Positions 9,373-18,813 of a stretch of DNA of 64,000 nt are shown piece after piece (position 1 is the first letter of the stretch; every line of letters begins with the position of its first letter). A program made the position numbers and the translations under genes. This DNA is from Chitinophaga varians. GTDB lineage: Bacteria; Bacteroidota; Bacteroidia; Chitinophagales; Chitinophagaceae. The stretch spans positions 1,302,001 to 1,366,000 of the forward strand of contig NZ_JABAIA010000002.1 in NCBI RefSeq assembly GCF_012641275.1, written 5' to 3'. The notes below the pieces were generated by a model. The model was not told the origin of the DNA. It made no database searches and worked only from the letters and a program-made list of their open reading frames with translations.

Positions 9373-9712
9373 GGTATAACAATTTTGTCTTGCATATGCG
9401 GATAGGCATAGCAATCCTGTTTCAATAAATTAATTGAAGACTTTTAACGCAGGTAGCCGGGGAGTATTAAAGCGGGAATGCTTTGTGGGCCTGCGTTAGG
9501 CAACAATGATCGACAAGAGGTGATATGTTGATTGGCGTGTCATAAGACACAAAGATAGGAAAATATTAAATTGTAAACTGGTTTTCGGTTGCAATACGTC
9601 CGGACCGTCCCCGGAAGAGGACTGAAAGGGTTCAACATCAGATCAATATACCTAAAACAGAAGAGGACGTCTCAGTTTTGAGACGTCCCCCGTTGCAAAA
9701 AAGAATTCATCA
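9373..9712. other. 340-base non-coding stretch: rsgA leader and Sus-operon terminator
   Basis: No credible gene. On the minus strand it holds an exact TATCTTTG -7 box (9550-9557) for rsgA, without a clear TTTG at -33. A small hairpin GTGTC-ATAA-GACAC (9537-9550) lies next to the expected start site. A nested hairpin occupies 9445-9498: outer arms TAACGCAGG / CCTGCGTTA enclose an inner AAAGC / GCTTT. The rsgA mRNA leader would be about 170 bases. The terminator of the phosphodiesterase/Sus operon is at 9666-9689. Confidence 0.6.
9666..9689 (-). terminator. Terminator of the SusCD-phosphodiesterase operon
   Basis: 10-bp stem GGACGTCTCA / TGAGACGTCC with a four-base loop, 24 bases beyond the phosphodiesterase stop codon, followed by a T-rich stretch on the minus strand. 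Confidence 0.75.
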
Positions 9713-10942
9713 CTATTTCCCTACCCATCGGTTAACCGTATTATCCGGCCCTTCCATCACCACTTTATAAAATCCGGAAGGCATGTCTTTCACGCTTATT
9801 TCGGCATGTTCCTGCTGTAGCGGCACTTCGCCGAGCAGTTTGTAGGTGTCCTGTCCGCCGGTTTTGAAGTTGTTGGTGGTGGTCACCCATACTTTCACGT
9901 TGCCTTTCTTTTCGCGGGCTTTCCAGGTAAGGTGCAGGGCGTCATTGTTCAGCGTGGCGCCGGGCTGTGTCAGGGATACTTTTCCTGTCAGCGGCGCGCC
10001 GTCCAGTTCGCGGGCATCTGCCTGTGGGATGTTGATTTGGAGGAAACGGGCCATGGTTGGCAGAATGTCCACGATGCCTGGCTGACCGGTCCTGAAGTAA
10101 TCGTTCAGGCCTTTGGCATTGGTGACCATCCAGGTGGTGCGTTCGCGGTCGGACTGTCCGCCGTGGCCTTTGCCGTTGCTGGCGGTACGGCCATGGTCTG
10201 TGGTGATGAACAGCTGCCAGTCTTCGCCGAAGTTTTTGCGGCGGTATTCGAGCGCGTTCCAGATGCGGCCTACCTGGGCGTCCATCATATTGATAGCGTT
10301 ATAGAATTTTTCACTGTCGCCATAACGATGTCCCATATCGTCGGTGTATTCGAGGTATACCCATGACAGGTCAGGCGCCTGTTTGCGGATATAGTCTGCA
10401 GCGCTGTCCACTACGGCTTCATCGATCAGGTGCATGTACCAGCTGTCTTTGTCATGCGGGAAGCGAACGGTGTCTTTCTCCAGTCCGTCCACATGGTAAT
10501 CTATTTTCAGGTTACCGGTTTGCGGCAGGCCGTCACCCACCAGTTTGGTGCGGTTGTCGAGCCAGGAGGAGAAGACAGCGGTTTTCTTCTGCGGGTATGC
10601 CTGTTTGAAAAAGCGGAAGATGCTGCCGTAGCTGTAATTCTGTGCTGCGATATCATTGTCCCATACATTGTGTTTGTTTACCCAGGTGCCGGTAAGCAGG
10701 CTGTTATAGCCTACTGCGGAGATGGTGGGCGTCTGGGAGTACCCGTCTTTCTCACCGCCTACATAAGCGCGGGTGTAGCCACCTACCCTGGCGATGGCGC
10801 GCAGATTAGGCGTCGGCTGTTTTTCAATGACATCCGCCGGGATACCGTCCACGATAATAAACAGGGCTTTCTTTTTTTGTGCCTGTACTATCAGCGTGGT
10901 GCAGGAGAAAGTAACGATAGAAAAAATAAATGCTTTTAACAT
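9713..10942 (-). CDS. Secreted alkaline-phosphatase-superfamily phosphodiesterase
   Basis: 409 residues, type I phosphodiesterase/nucleotide pyrophosphatase fold. [20 protein letters not shown] carries the first metal-binding Asp. [19 protein letters not shown] supplies the nucleophile Thr region. [12 protein letters not shown] and [16 protein letters not shown] give the other metal-site Asp and His residues. The start at 10942 ([22 protein letters not shown]) gives a clean signal peptide; an upstream start would overlap the SusD gene. It is the last gene of the FecI-FecR-SusC-SusD series, 11 bases after SusD, which suggests that it hydrolyses a phosphate ester or diester taken up by that system. 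The substrate is inferred only as a class. Confidence 0.85.
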   Translation of the reverse strand: MLKAFIFSIVTFSCTTLIVQAQKKKALFIIVDGIPADVIEKQPTPNLRAIARVGGYTRAYVGGEKDGYSQTPTISAVGYNSLLTGTWVNKHNVWDNDIAAQNYSYGSIFRFFKQAYPQKKTAVFSSWLDNRTKLVGDGLPQTGNLKIDYHVDGLEKDTVRFPHDKDSWYMHLIDEAVVDSAADYIRKQAPDLSWVYLEYTDDMGHRYGDSEKFYNAINMMDAQVGRIWNALEYRRKNFGEDWQLFITTDHGRTASNGKGHGGQSDRERTTWMVTNAKGLNDYFRTGQPGIVDILPTMARFLQINIPQADARELDGAPLTGKVSLTQPGATLNNDALHLTWKAREKKGNVKVWVTTTNNFKTGGQDTYKLLGEVPLQQEHAEISVKDMPSGFYKVVMEGPDNTVNRWVGK

Positions 10943-10953
10943 GGGCCACGTTT

Positions 10954-12414
10954 TTATTCTTTTACGAGCAACCACATAACGCCGTTGATGTTATCACCTT
11001 GCGGGTATTGCCGGGTGATGGCATCGCTTACGTGCTGCCTGTTGAGATTAAGTTCTGTTTCAGGATACATCCAGCGTTTGGGCACCTTTTTATTGTTCAG
11101 CACCCCGTTGCCGGAAACATCAAATACCGGCAGTCCTGTACGGCGCTGTTCATAAAACACCTGCCAGCCGGAGTTCATAAAGAAGCTGATATATTTCTGA
11201 TTGAAAATACCTTCCAGCTCTTTTCCGGATACCAGCTGTACGGACGGCTGTGCAAGATACGCCGTAATATCTGCCGGTGCTATTTTACAAAATTCCATGG
11301 ATGCCTGTATGCCTTTTTTATAATAATCGCTGGCATCGCCGCTGATCCAGCCACGTACCACGGCTTCTGCCAGTACAAACTGAAGTTCAGGGTATCCGAG
11401 CACTACGCTGGGCTCATTGACAGGGTCATTGTAATAACGTTTGGCAATCTTGGACACTTCGCCGTTTACTACGCGACTGTTGTTCTCATCGATAGTGGCG
11501 CTGCCTTTGGCCCCGCCGTAAGCGTTAAAGTCGTTGTCCGGCAGCCCTGCGAATTTGGTGGCTTTCTGTGCAAAGCGGAACAACCGCGGATCTTGGTACT
11601 GTTTCAGCAGGTTGACAAAATTCTCTTCCAGGTAGAAAGCTGTCTGCATGCTGTTGTTGTTATAGTAAGGATAGCGGTTGTCCTGCAGGTCCGCGAACAC
11701 CAGCTGTCCGTTGTCGGCGCTGCCGCTCAGCAGCGGATATTTGGCCGGGTTGTTCACGATCTCGGCAAAACGTTCCTTCACTTTCAGTTTGGCATTGCCT
11801 TCTTTCTGCGACAGGCTCATTAATATCCGAAGGGAGAAGCTGTTGATCAGGCGTTTCCACTGTTCTTTTTTACCGCCGTAAATAACATCGCCCCGGATAT
11901 CGCCGTCGGCTGATGCGAGTTGGTCGCCGGCAGCTTTGAGGTCATTGAGGATATTCAGGAAGATGTCTTCCTGCCGGTCGTATGCCGGCGTGAACATCTC
12001 TGAAGACCCCTTCAGCGCCTCGCTATAAGGCACATCGCCGAAGGCCAGCGTCAGTTTCATGAAAAACCAGGCACGGAAAAATTTACCGAGCGCCAGGTAA
12101 ACGGGCTGATTGATCCGGGTGGCTTCTTCTTCCATCTTCACCACCTGGCGAAGGCTGCCAAACTCACCAAAGCCGGACCGTTGCCAGTTGTAATACTGGT
12201 ACGAGTCTATTCCGTCTGTGTTCACCAGGTAACGGGAGGCGAATGCGCCCGAAGTGCTGATGTCATTAAAGGCGGCGGTTTCTATATTGGTCAGCAGCAG
12301 TTCGGGTGTGGCCTGCGTGGGTTTGTTCGGGTCTGTCTGGAAGTACTCAAACTTCTTGCAACTGCTGAAAGCTGTTGCCAGTAAACAAAATATGATAATT
12401 GATGATGTACGCAT
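10954..12414 (-). CDS. SusD/RagB-family nutrient-binding lipoprotein
   Basis: 486 residues. Signal sequence with lipobox [11 protein letters not shown] (lipidation at that Cys), then [23 protein letters not shown], a common SusD start. The helical TPR-rich body contains [16 protein letters not shown] [18 protein letters not shown] and the C-terminal [19 protein letters not shown]. SusD lipoproteins cap the SusC channel on the cell surface and bind the ligand. It follows the SusC homologue by 10 bases and precedes the phosphodiesterase. The SusD_2-type subgroup is my reading of the C-terminal motif. Confidence 0.92.
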   Translation of the reverse strand: MRTSSIIIFCLLATAFSSCKKFEYFQTDPNKPTQATPELLLTNIETAAFNDISTSGAFASRYLVNTDGIDSYQYYNWQRSGFGEFGSLRQVVKMEEEATRINQPVYLALGKFFRAWFFMKLTLAFGDVPYSEALKGSSEMFTPAYDRQEDIFLNILNDLKAAGDQLASADGDIRGDVIYGGKKEQWKRLINSFSLRILMSLSQKEGNAKLKVKERFAEIVNNPAKYPLLSGSADNGQLVFADLQDNRYPYYNNNSMQTAFYLEENFVNLLKQYQDPRLFRFAQKATKFAGLPDNDFNAYGGAKGSATIDENNSRVVNGEVSKIAKRYYNDPVNEPSVVLGYPELQFVLAEAVVRGWISGDASDYYKKGIQASMEFCKIAPADITAYLAQPSVQLVSGKELEGIFNQKYISFFMNSGWQVFYEQRRTGLPVFDVSGNGVLNNKKVPKRWMYPETELNLNRQHVSDAITRQYPQGDNINGVMWLLVKE

Positions 12415-12424
12415 GATTCTGTGA

Positions 12425-15400
12425 TTAGAACTTTAAATTCAGGTTGAAGCCCATGCTGCGGGATGATGGTGTCTGTAAATCATCTTTCCCGGTGTCCGGA
12501 TCAACGTTGGGTAATTTGGAGAACAACAACAGGTTGCGGCCAACAAGCGATACAGAGGCGTCTCTGATAAACGTTCTGCTCATCCATTTACCGGGCAGCT
12601 GCCAGGTGAAGTTCACTTCACGCAGCTTCAGAAAAGTCTGGGAGTAGTAGTTGTTGTTGGTGTTGGCATTGTTGCTGGTGTTGATCATATAGTCGATATA
12701 GTTCACTGCTTTGGTATTGGGGGCGAACTTGCGGCTGTCGGAGATGATATTGCCGTCCGCGTCGTACTGGATGTCTCCGGAGGTAACAATCACGCCGGGG
12801 CCTACATAGGTGTTTTTACCGGCGTTGGCATCATCCCGGAAGGAATTGACGGTGCCGGGATGCGTGCCGCCCCACCACATTTTGGCGTTGGTAGTGGAGT
12901 ATATCAGCCCGCCGATACGGCCGTCCACCAGGAAGCGCAGCGTAAACTGTTTGTAGCGGAACGTGTTTTCCATGCCGTACGTCCAGTCCGGATCGGAATT
13001 GCCGATGTAACGCTTGTAAGGATCGCTCTTGGGGAAACCGTTGCTTTCATATACGATATTGCCTGACGGGTCATGCTCATATACGTTGTCGAATATACGG
13101 TCCATGCGTTCGCCTACCCTGATTTTATCCAGTTCGGCAGCGCCGCCATAGATCTCCTTTAATACTCTTTTGTATTTGCTGAAGTTCACCATCACGTCCC
13201 AACGGAAACCTGTATTACGTACAGGCGTTCCGGTAAGCATGAACTCCCAGCCGGTACGCAGGAACTGGTTGCCGTTCACCAGGTAGGAACCATAACCACT
13301 GCTGATGGCTACGGGCAGTTTCACGATATTGTTATAGTCGCGGGCACGGTAGTAGGTAACATCGAGGCCTAAACGATTATCAAACAGTTTGGTTTCCACG
13401 CCGGTTTCCCAGGCGCTGGTGGTTTGCGGGTGTATATTGGGATTACGCAGCATATCGCTGAAGTTCAGTGAAGGCACGCCATTCCATTTGATGCCCTTGT
13501 CGTAGGTAGACAGGTGCGAGTAGGTATAATCGTTGGCCACAGTGGCGAGCACGCCACTGGACACCTGCGACCAGGAGCCTCTGGCTTTCAGGTAGGAGAC
13601 CCATTTCGGCATTTTCATCAGCTCAGACAATACCACCGATCCTGATACGGAAGGATAGAAGAAGGAATTGTTGTTGATAGGCAGGGTAGAGATCTTGTCA
13701 TTGCGACCGGTAAGCGACAGATAAAAAGCATGCATAAACTCCAGGTCCACAAAACCATAGATGCTGCTGGTCCTTCTTTCTTCGATGAAGTTGGTGCCCA
13801 GGATGGGATTGGCGGAATTGGACAGGTTATAAAAGCCCGGGATGGTAAGGCCGTCGGTGGTGCTGCGTTGGTATTTGTCGTTGCGGTAGTAATTGGAACC
13901 GCCCACTTCGGCATGTACAGCGAAGTTTTTGCTGAAGGAATGTTCATAGCGGCCGATCAGGTCTGTCACGATATCGAAGTAGTTTTGGGCGCGGGACACG
14001 TAGTTGCCGCGGGACTTGCTGCTGTAGCCGATGTAGCTGGCCGGTTCCTTTGTATCTTCTACCAGTCCGAAGGCGTTGACGCCGGACCGCAGTTTTACGC
14101 TGAAATCGCGGTTGATCTTGTAATCCAGCGTCATGGAACCGAAGGTGTTGTTCTTATAATAGCCTGTCAGCAGTTCATACGCCTGGAAATAGGGGTTGTT
14201 GTACCAGGAGGTGTTGTAGTTGCGTTGTTGCAGTTTTTCCTTTCCCGGTTCCCAGTAATTGCGCAGGTCGCGGATATCCACGTCGGAGCCGGTCCACAGT
14301 ACGAGGTTGTACAGGTAGTTCGTAGGACCGTAACCGACAGTCGGATAGTTGTCGGAGTACTGGCGGTTATAGGTGATACGGGCGTCTACATTCAGCCTGT
14401 CGGTGAGGTTATAGTTACCGGCGATGCTGAAGGAGCTGTTATTGAGTTGTGTATTGGGTACTACGCCCAGCTGATAGATGTGTGAGGCGGAAGCCCTGAA
14501 ATTGCCTTTGTCGCTGGATTGGGTGATGCTCAGGCTATTGGTGGAAATAACACCTGTCCGGAAGAAATTGTGTACGTTGTTGCGTCCGCGGGAGACGAAG
14601 GGGAGGGGCACCAGTTTACCGGTGGCCGGGTCTACGGGGCTGTTATACTGTGGTGTTTCCCAGTAGCCGCTTGGCGTGGAAGGATCTTTCTGGTCCAGCT
14701 TGGGGCCCCATATCCAGCCGGAGCCTTCGGTGCCGCCACCGGAGCCGTCCACGTAGGCGTATTTGCCTTTGGCGCCGTTGCCATAGGTGGTCTGCACGTC
14801 AGGGATACGGATAAAAGAAGGCTGGAACATGGTAGAGGAGTTCACATCAACTGACAGTTCTTTTCCCTTGCCTCTCTTGGTGGTGATCATCAGTGCGCCG
14901 AACTGGCCGATGGAACCGTACAAGGCAGAGGCGGAAGTGCCTTTGAGCACGTTGATGCTTTCTACGTCATCAGGGTTCACTTTCCACATATCGGCTGTCT
15001 GGTCCGGGATACCGTCGATCACGATCAGCGGTTTCTGGCCGCGCAGCTGTATGCTGGCATCGCGGAACATATCGGTGGAGTTGCGTATCACGAGACCGGC
15101 TACACGACCGGTAAGAGAGCCTATCAGGTTTGGTTCCCGGGCTTTTGTCATGTTGTCGCCTTTGACGCTTTGTACCGCATAGCCCAGCGATTTCTTTTCT
15201 TTCTGGATGCCGAGGGCGGTCACCACCACTTCACTTAGTCCGGCTACGTCCTGTTGCAGGGAGATATCGATCTGCGTGCGGCCGTTCACCGGTATTTCCT
15301 GTGGTTTGTAACCCACCAGGGAAAAGCGCAGTATATCGCCTTCTTCCACACCGGCGAGGGTGTAGTGGCCTGTCGCGTTGGTGTTGGCCCCCTTTGTTTT

Positions 15401-15844
15401 TCCTTTTACGGAGATGATAGCGCCGGGCAGCGGGCTGTTGTCTTTGGCATCGGTGACCACACCTTTTACGGTCACCTGCGTTTGGGCGTAACCGTTAAAT
15501 GGCAGTGGTTTTACCGCGTAGTAGTTGCCTTGTATCGGCTCACAGGTGAGGCCGTAAGGGCGCAACAGGACAGGCAGGCCGGTGGCGACGTCCGCCTGTT
15601 CCATTTTCCGGAACTGTTGCGCGCTGACGGATTTACCGGCGAGGATAGCGCTGTTGTAGCTGAATTTGACTTTATGTGTATTTTCCAGTACAGGGAATAC
15701 CTCAGACAACAGATAGGTTTCGCGTGCGAGTCTGACGGTTCCTTTTGCTGCGACGTCCTGTGCTTGCGTGGTAAATGGCACAGCGGGCATCAGGCACAAT
15801 AAGATCCCTACTACCTTATGATGTATAAGTAGTTTTCGTTGCAT
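12425..15844 (-). CDS. SusC/RagA TonB-linked outer-membrane transporter with STN domain
   Basis: 1139 residues. After the signal peptide an STN (secretin/TonB short N-terminal) domain appears at about 45-110 (YLLSEVFPVLENTHKVKFSY). A carboxypeptidase-regulatory-like beta domain follows (VKGVVTDAKDNSPLPGAIISVKG split across 124-146), then the plug (TALGIQKEKKSLGYAVQ, IRNSTDMFRDASIQLRG, LKGTSASALYGSIGQFGALM) and a 22-strand barrel ending in the aromatic FNLNLKF. The STN domain is the signalling extension that contacts a FecR anti-sigma factor. That fits the adjacent fecR and ECF sigma genes: ligand binding would trigger transcription of this operon. Confidence 0.95.
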   Translation of the reverse strand: MQRKLLIHHKVVGILLCLMPAVPFTTQAQDVAAKGTVRLARETYLLSEVFPVLENTHKVKFSYNSAILAGKSVSAQQFRKMEQADVATGLPVLLRPYGLTCEPIQGNYYAVKPLPFNGYAQTQVTVKGVVTDAKDNSPLPGAIISVKGKTKGANTNATGHYTLAGVEEGDILRFSLVGYKPQEIPVNGRTQIDISLQQDVAGLSEVVVTALGIQKEKKSLGYAVQSVKGDNMTKAREPNLIGSLTGRVAGLVIRNSTDMFRDASIQLRGQKPLIVIDGIPDQTADMWKVNPDDVESINVLKGTSASALYGSIGQFGALMITTKRGKGKELSVDVNSSTMFQPSFIRIPDVQTTYGNGAKGKYAYVDGSGGGTEGSGWIWGPKLDQKDPSTPSGYWETPQYNSPVDPATGKLVPLPFVSRGRNNVHNFFRTGVISTNSLSITQSSDKGNFRASASHIYQLGVVPNTQLNNSSFSIAGNYNLTDRLNVDARITYNRQYSDNYPTVGYGPTNYLYNLVLWTGSDVDIRDLRNYWEPGKEKLQQRNYNTSWYNNPYFQAYELLTGYYKNNTFGSMTLDYKINRDFSVKLRSGVNAFGLVEDTKEPASYIGYSSKSRGNYVSRAQNYFDIVTDLIGRYEHSFSKNFAVHAEVGGSNYYRNDKYQRSTTDGLTIPGFYNLSNSANPILGTNFIEERRTSSIYGFVDLEFMHAFYLSLTGRNDKISTLPINNNSFFYPSVSGSVVLSELMKMPKWVSYLKARGSWSQVSSGVLATVANDYTYSHLSTYDKGIKWNGVPSLNFSDMLRNPNIHPQTTSAWETGVETKLFDNRLGLDVTYYRARDYNNIVKLPVAISSGYGSYLVNGNQFLRTGWEFMLTGTPVRNTGFRWDVMVNFSKYKRVLKEIYGGAAELDKIRVGERMDRIFDNVYEHDPSGNIVYESNGFPKSDPYKRYIGNSDPDWTYGMENTFRYKQFTLRFLVDGRIGGLIYSTTNAKMWWGGTHPGTVNSFRDDANAGKNTYVGPGVIVTSGDIQYDADGNIISDSRKFAPNTKAVNYIDYMINTSNNANTNNNYYSQTFLKLREVNFTWQLPGKWMSRTFIRDASVSLVGRNLLLFSKLPNVDPDTGKDDLQTPSSRSMGFNLNLKF

Positions 15845-15891
15845 AACAATGCGTTTTAATAAAAGTCCCGGGTTCGTTTAGGCGGTAACGA

Positions 15892-16881
15892 TCATCTGGC
15901 CAGCATCATCGTTACCTGGTTGTTGTGTTTATCGATCCTGATATCAAGTGATTTGGTAAGAATATTCAGCAGCACGTCCAAATCGTTGACGGGCGTGGTG
16001 CCGGTAAATTGTAAATGCGACAGTTGTGGTGCGGCAAAGGTGACCTTTGCGCCAAATTGTTCTTCAATAAAGGCGGCTATATCAGCCAGTGTGGCGTCCC
16101 GGAAGACTTTCTGATTGTCTTTCCAGGAAGTCAGCTGCAGGGTATCTGCGTGTTGCCGTGACAGTTGGCCGTCACCGGCATTGTAATATGCCATTTCTCC
16201 CGGCTGCAGCACCAGCGTGTGTTCGTTGTTGTTATCAGGCAGGCCTACTTTTACTTTGCCGCTGTTCAGCACCACCTGTACGCCTTTGGTCCGGGCGGCT
16301 ACATTAAAGCGGGTGCCCAGTACCTGTACGGCCAGTTTATCACCTGCATGCACCATAAATTTTCCGGCTGCATCGGGTGCTACTTCAAAGAAAGCCTGGC
16401 CGTTTATCCATACTTCCCGGGAGCCTGGTTGCCATCCGGTACTGTCGTATTGCAACGTGGAGTTGGCGTTCAGGGTGACGGTCGTGCCATCGGGCAGCGT
16501 TACTTTTTTCATACTGCCGTAACCGGTGGCCACGGTCGCCAGCGCAGGTTTTTGTCCACCGGGACGGTACAACAGCACTACTGCCGCGGCCACGGCCGCT
16601 GCGGCGGCGCTAACGGTAATGACCCTGCGCAGTAAGTTGCGGCGTCGTGCCGGCTGTGCTGCGGGAGCTGTTACGGCAGCAAGCTGCTGCAACACCCGCG
16701 CGGTAGCTGCGTTGTCCATAGCAGGGGCCGGTATATCAGCTATCTCATCAGGCAGCGGTAACAGGTCTTCATTATCTTCCTGCTGAAGAAACGCGATCAG
16801 CTCGGCCGTTTCCTGTGGAGTAATAGAACCATTCGCATGCTTAATAAACAACGCTTTTATATATGCCGGGTCCGGGTACAT
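15892..16881 (-). CDS. FecR-family anti-sigma factor
   Basis: 329 residues. Short cytoplasmic helical N-terminus (IKALFIKHANGSITPQETAEL). One membrane segment at about residues 83-107 (VITVSAAAAAVAAAVVLLY). Periplasmic FecR domain with GSMKKVTLPDGTTVTLNANS and WINGQAFFEVA. C-terminal DUF4974-type domain (FEEQ.. region IAAFIEEQFGAKVTF) that contacts the STN domain of the transporter. It lies between the sigma factor and the SusC gene on the same strand and regulates the partner ECF sigma factor across the inner membrane. Confidence 0.93.
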   Translation of the reverse strand: MYPDPAYIKALFIKHANGSITPQETAELIAFLQQEDNEDLLPLPDEIADIPAPAMDNAATARVLQQLAAVTAPAAQPARRRNLLRRVITVSAAAAAVAAAVVLLYRPGGQKPALATVATGYGSMKKVTLPDGTTVTLNANSTLQYDSTGWQPGSREVWINGQAFFEVAPDAAGKFMVHAGDKLAVQVLGTRFNVAARTKGVQVVLNSGKVKVGLPDNNNEHTLVLQPGEMAYYNAGDGQLSRQHADTLQLTSWKDNQKVFRDATLADIAAFIEEQFGAKVTFAAPQLSHLQFTGTTPVNDLDVLLNILTKSLDIRIDKHNNQVTMMLAR

Positions 16882-17018
16882 TCGGTATGCTTTATTATAT
16901 GATACAATTGAAAAAAAGGAAAGGACGATCCGACAGGGAAATTTTTTTATTTTTTATTTGGCTATTGGATGCTCCCTTTTCTGAAACGCTAACATCAGGA
17001 AATCTGAAAATCCGTCAA

Positions 17019-17588
17019 TCAAAGGAAAAAATAAACAAATAAAAAGATAGCCAAATGTTCTATCTGCTGGCGCAGAAAACGGCTGGCTTTTACAATCTGG
17101 TCTTTGACCGTGTTTTTGGAGATGCCCAGACGGAGGGCTATTTCCTCGTGGGACAGGCCTTCTATCCGGCTGAGGCAGAAGATGAGCTTACGTTGTGGGG
17201 GCAGCATGTCCAGCACCCTGCTTTTTACCCGCTGCAGGTCTGCGGCATACACGGCGTCTTCGGTGGTATTGGCGGCAAGGGGCTGGTGATGGAATACCGA
17301 CTGACGGAGATTTGCATCCAGCGCGGCTTTCTTCAGAATATTGAAAATACAGTGCCTGACGGCCGTATGCAGATAGGCCCGGATAGAAAGGGACGGGTCG
17401 AGCTGTTGCCGGTTGATCCATATTTTCATGAATACCTCCTGTACTGCCTCTTCGGCCATTTCGGGCGAGCGGCATAACTTACAGGCATATCCGAAAAGAG
17501 CGTCCTTGTAGGCATAGAACAGCTCCTGAAACGCGATAGCATCCCCATCTTTTATTTTAGATATACATTCCACTCCAAGTTGACTCAT
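17019..17588 (-). CDS. ECF RNA polymerase sigma factor (FecI-like)
   Basis: 189 residues, normal for ECF factors. Region 2 is LFYAYKDALFGYACKLCRSPEMAEEAVQEVFMKIW (read in two pieces). Region 4 is LSRIEGLSHEEIALRLGISKNTVKDQIVKASRFL, a clear helix-turn-helix for the -35 element. The gene begins the FecI-FecR-SusC-SusD-phosphodiesterase series, 137 bases before fecR. The C-terminus is unusually hydrophobic (AIFLFVYFFL). It presumably directs transcription of the downstream transporter genes when released by FecR. Confidence 0.93.
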   Translation of the reverse strand: MSQLGVECISKIKDGDAIAFQELFYAYKDALFGYACKLCRSPEMAEEAVQEVFMKIWINRQQLDPSLSIRAYLHTAVRHCIFNILKKAALDANLRQSVFHHQPLAANTTEDAVYAADLQRVKSRVLDMLPPQRKLIFCLSRIEGLSHEEIALRLGISKNTVKDQIVKASRFLRQQIEHLAIFLFVYFFL

Positions 17589-17852
17589 GACAATATGAGT
17601 TACAAAAATCAGAACTATTTATTACCGGAATATTAAGGATCAATAAAAAAATCAAAACGTTTACTGCGATTCTGGTGATTTTTCGGTGCTTCCTGGCTTT
17701 TGGAGAATTAACCGGGGATCAAGTTAGTATAAAAAAGAATAATCTGCCGGGAAAAATTTATCCGCCCCTTTTTATCTTGTGGCCGGGCATTCTCACCGGG
17801 GAGCTTTGTTGGGCGGCATTTTTTGGCTATTTTAAGTCCAAACGACAGCGTT

Positions 17853-18752
17853 ATGAAATCAACTGGAATCAGCCGGAGAATGTTCCTTTCATCCGGCGCC
17901 GTCTTCGCAGGATCAGCCGTACTGGCGGCCAGTCCCCTCAAAGGCTGGACTTTTGCTGTGGAACCTCCTACCGTAGGACAGATCATCGATGCCTTTATTG
18001 CACAAATACCTTCCGGCGCTATTCCCAATACGGTGGATACGCTGAAAGCCGGCTCCCGCGATACAAAGGTGACGGGCGTCGTCACTACCATGTTCGCTAC
18101 TATCGAGGTCATCAGAAAAGCAATCGATCTGAAAGCCAATTTCATCATCGCCCATGAACCTACCTTTTATAATCACCTCGATGACGTCAGCTGGCTGCAA
18201 CAGGATGATGTCTATCAATATAAAAAAGACTTGCTGGATAAACACGGGATTGCGGTATGGCGCAATCATGACTACGTACATTCCATACGCCCCGATGGGG
18301 TCAGCAAAGGGCTCGAAGATGCTTTAGGCTGGCAGCAGCTGGCCGTAAAAGGGGAACCTGTATACCACCTGTCCGCCCCACAGTCGCTGGGAAGCCTGAT
18401 AGCGTTCTTTAAAAAGAAGCTGAACGTGCCGGCCATGCGTTATGTGGGCGACCTGCAACAGCGTTGCCAGAAAATACTGGTGCTGCCGGGCGCCTACGGC
18501 GGCAAAACGCAGATAGAAGCGATCGGCAAATACAAACCTGACGTGGTTTGCTGCGGTGAAATCTCGGAATGGGAAACGGCGGAATACGTGCGCGACGCCC
18601 GCGCCAAAGGGGATAAGTTGTCACTGGTGCTGATGGGGCATATCGCCAGCGAAGAGCCGGGTTCCATTTTTATGGCCGACTGGATGAAACAGCATTTCCC
18701 CGGGGTGAAGGCCACCCACGTTCATCCGGGCAGTTCTTTATCTTTTGCCTGA
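17853..18752 (+). CDS. NIF3-like dinuclear-metal protein with a Tat-type signal
   Basis: 299 residues. The N-terminus ISRRMFLSSGAVFAGSAVLAAS carries twin arginines before a hydrophobic stretch, suggesting Tat export. The body matches NIF3/YbgI: VGQIIDAFIAQIP, FIIAHEPTFYNHLDD with metal-binding His residues, and a C-terminal GHIASEEPGS and HPGSS. NIF3 proteins form hexamers with a two-metal site; their reaction is unsettled, and an exported version is unusual. The ATG at 17853 was preferred over an upstream TTG because it starts just before the twin-arginine signal. It is convergent with the TonB receptor. Confidence 0.78.
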   Translation: MKSTGISRRMFLSSGAVFAGSAVLAASPLKGWTFAVEPPTVGQIIDAFIAQIPSGAIPNTVDTLKAGSRDTKVTGVVTTMFATIEVIRKAIDLKANFIIAHEPTFYNHLDDVSWLQQDDVYQYKKDLLDKHGIAVWRNHDYVHSIRPDGVSKGLEDALGWQQLAVKGEPVYHLSAPQSLGSLIAFFKKKLNVPAMRYVGDLQQRCQKILVLPGAYGGKTQIEAIGKYKPDVVCCGEISEWETAEYVRDARAKGDKLSLVLMGHIASEEPGSIFMADWMKQHFPGVKATHVHPGSSLSFA

Positions 18753-18760
18753 AAATAAAT

Positions 18761-18793
18761 TTGCCTTCAGCTGCTAAACGCGGCCGAAGGCAA
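18761..18793 (+). terminator. Hairpin after the NIF3-like gene
   Basis: Arms TTGCCTTC / GAAGGCAA lie between two convergent genes. There is no strong T run, so this is a moderate call and may be bidirectional. Confidence 0.5.
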
Positions 18794-18813
18794 TACAGGT
18801 CAAATGGCTGGCA

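Noticed and set aside
10930..11823. 297-residue plus-strand open frame
   Set aside because: Antisense to the SusD gene; no recognisable motif.
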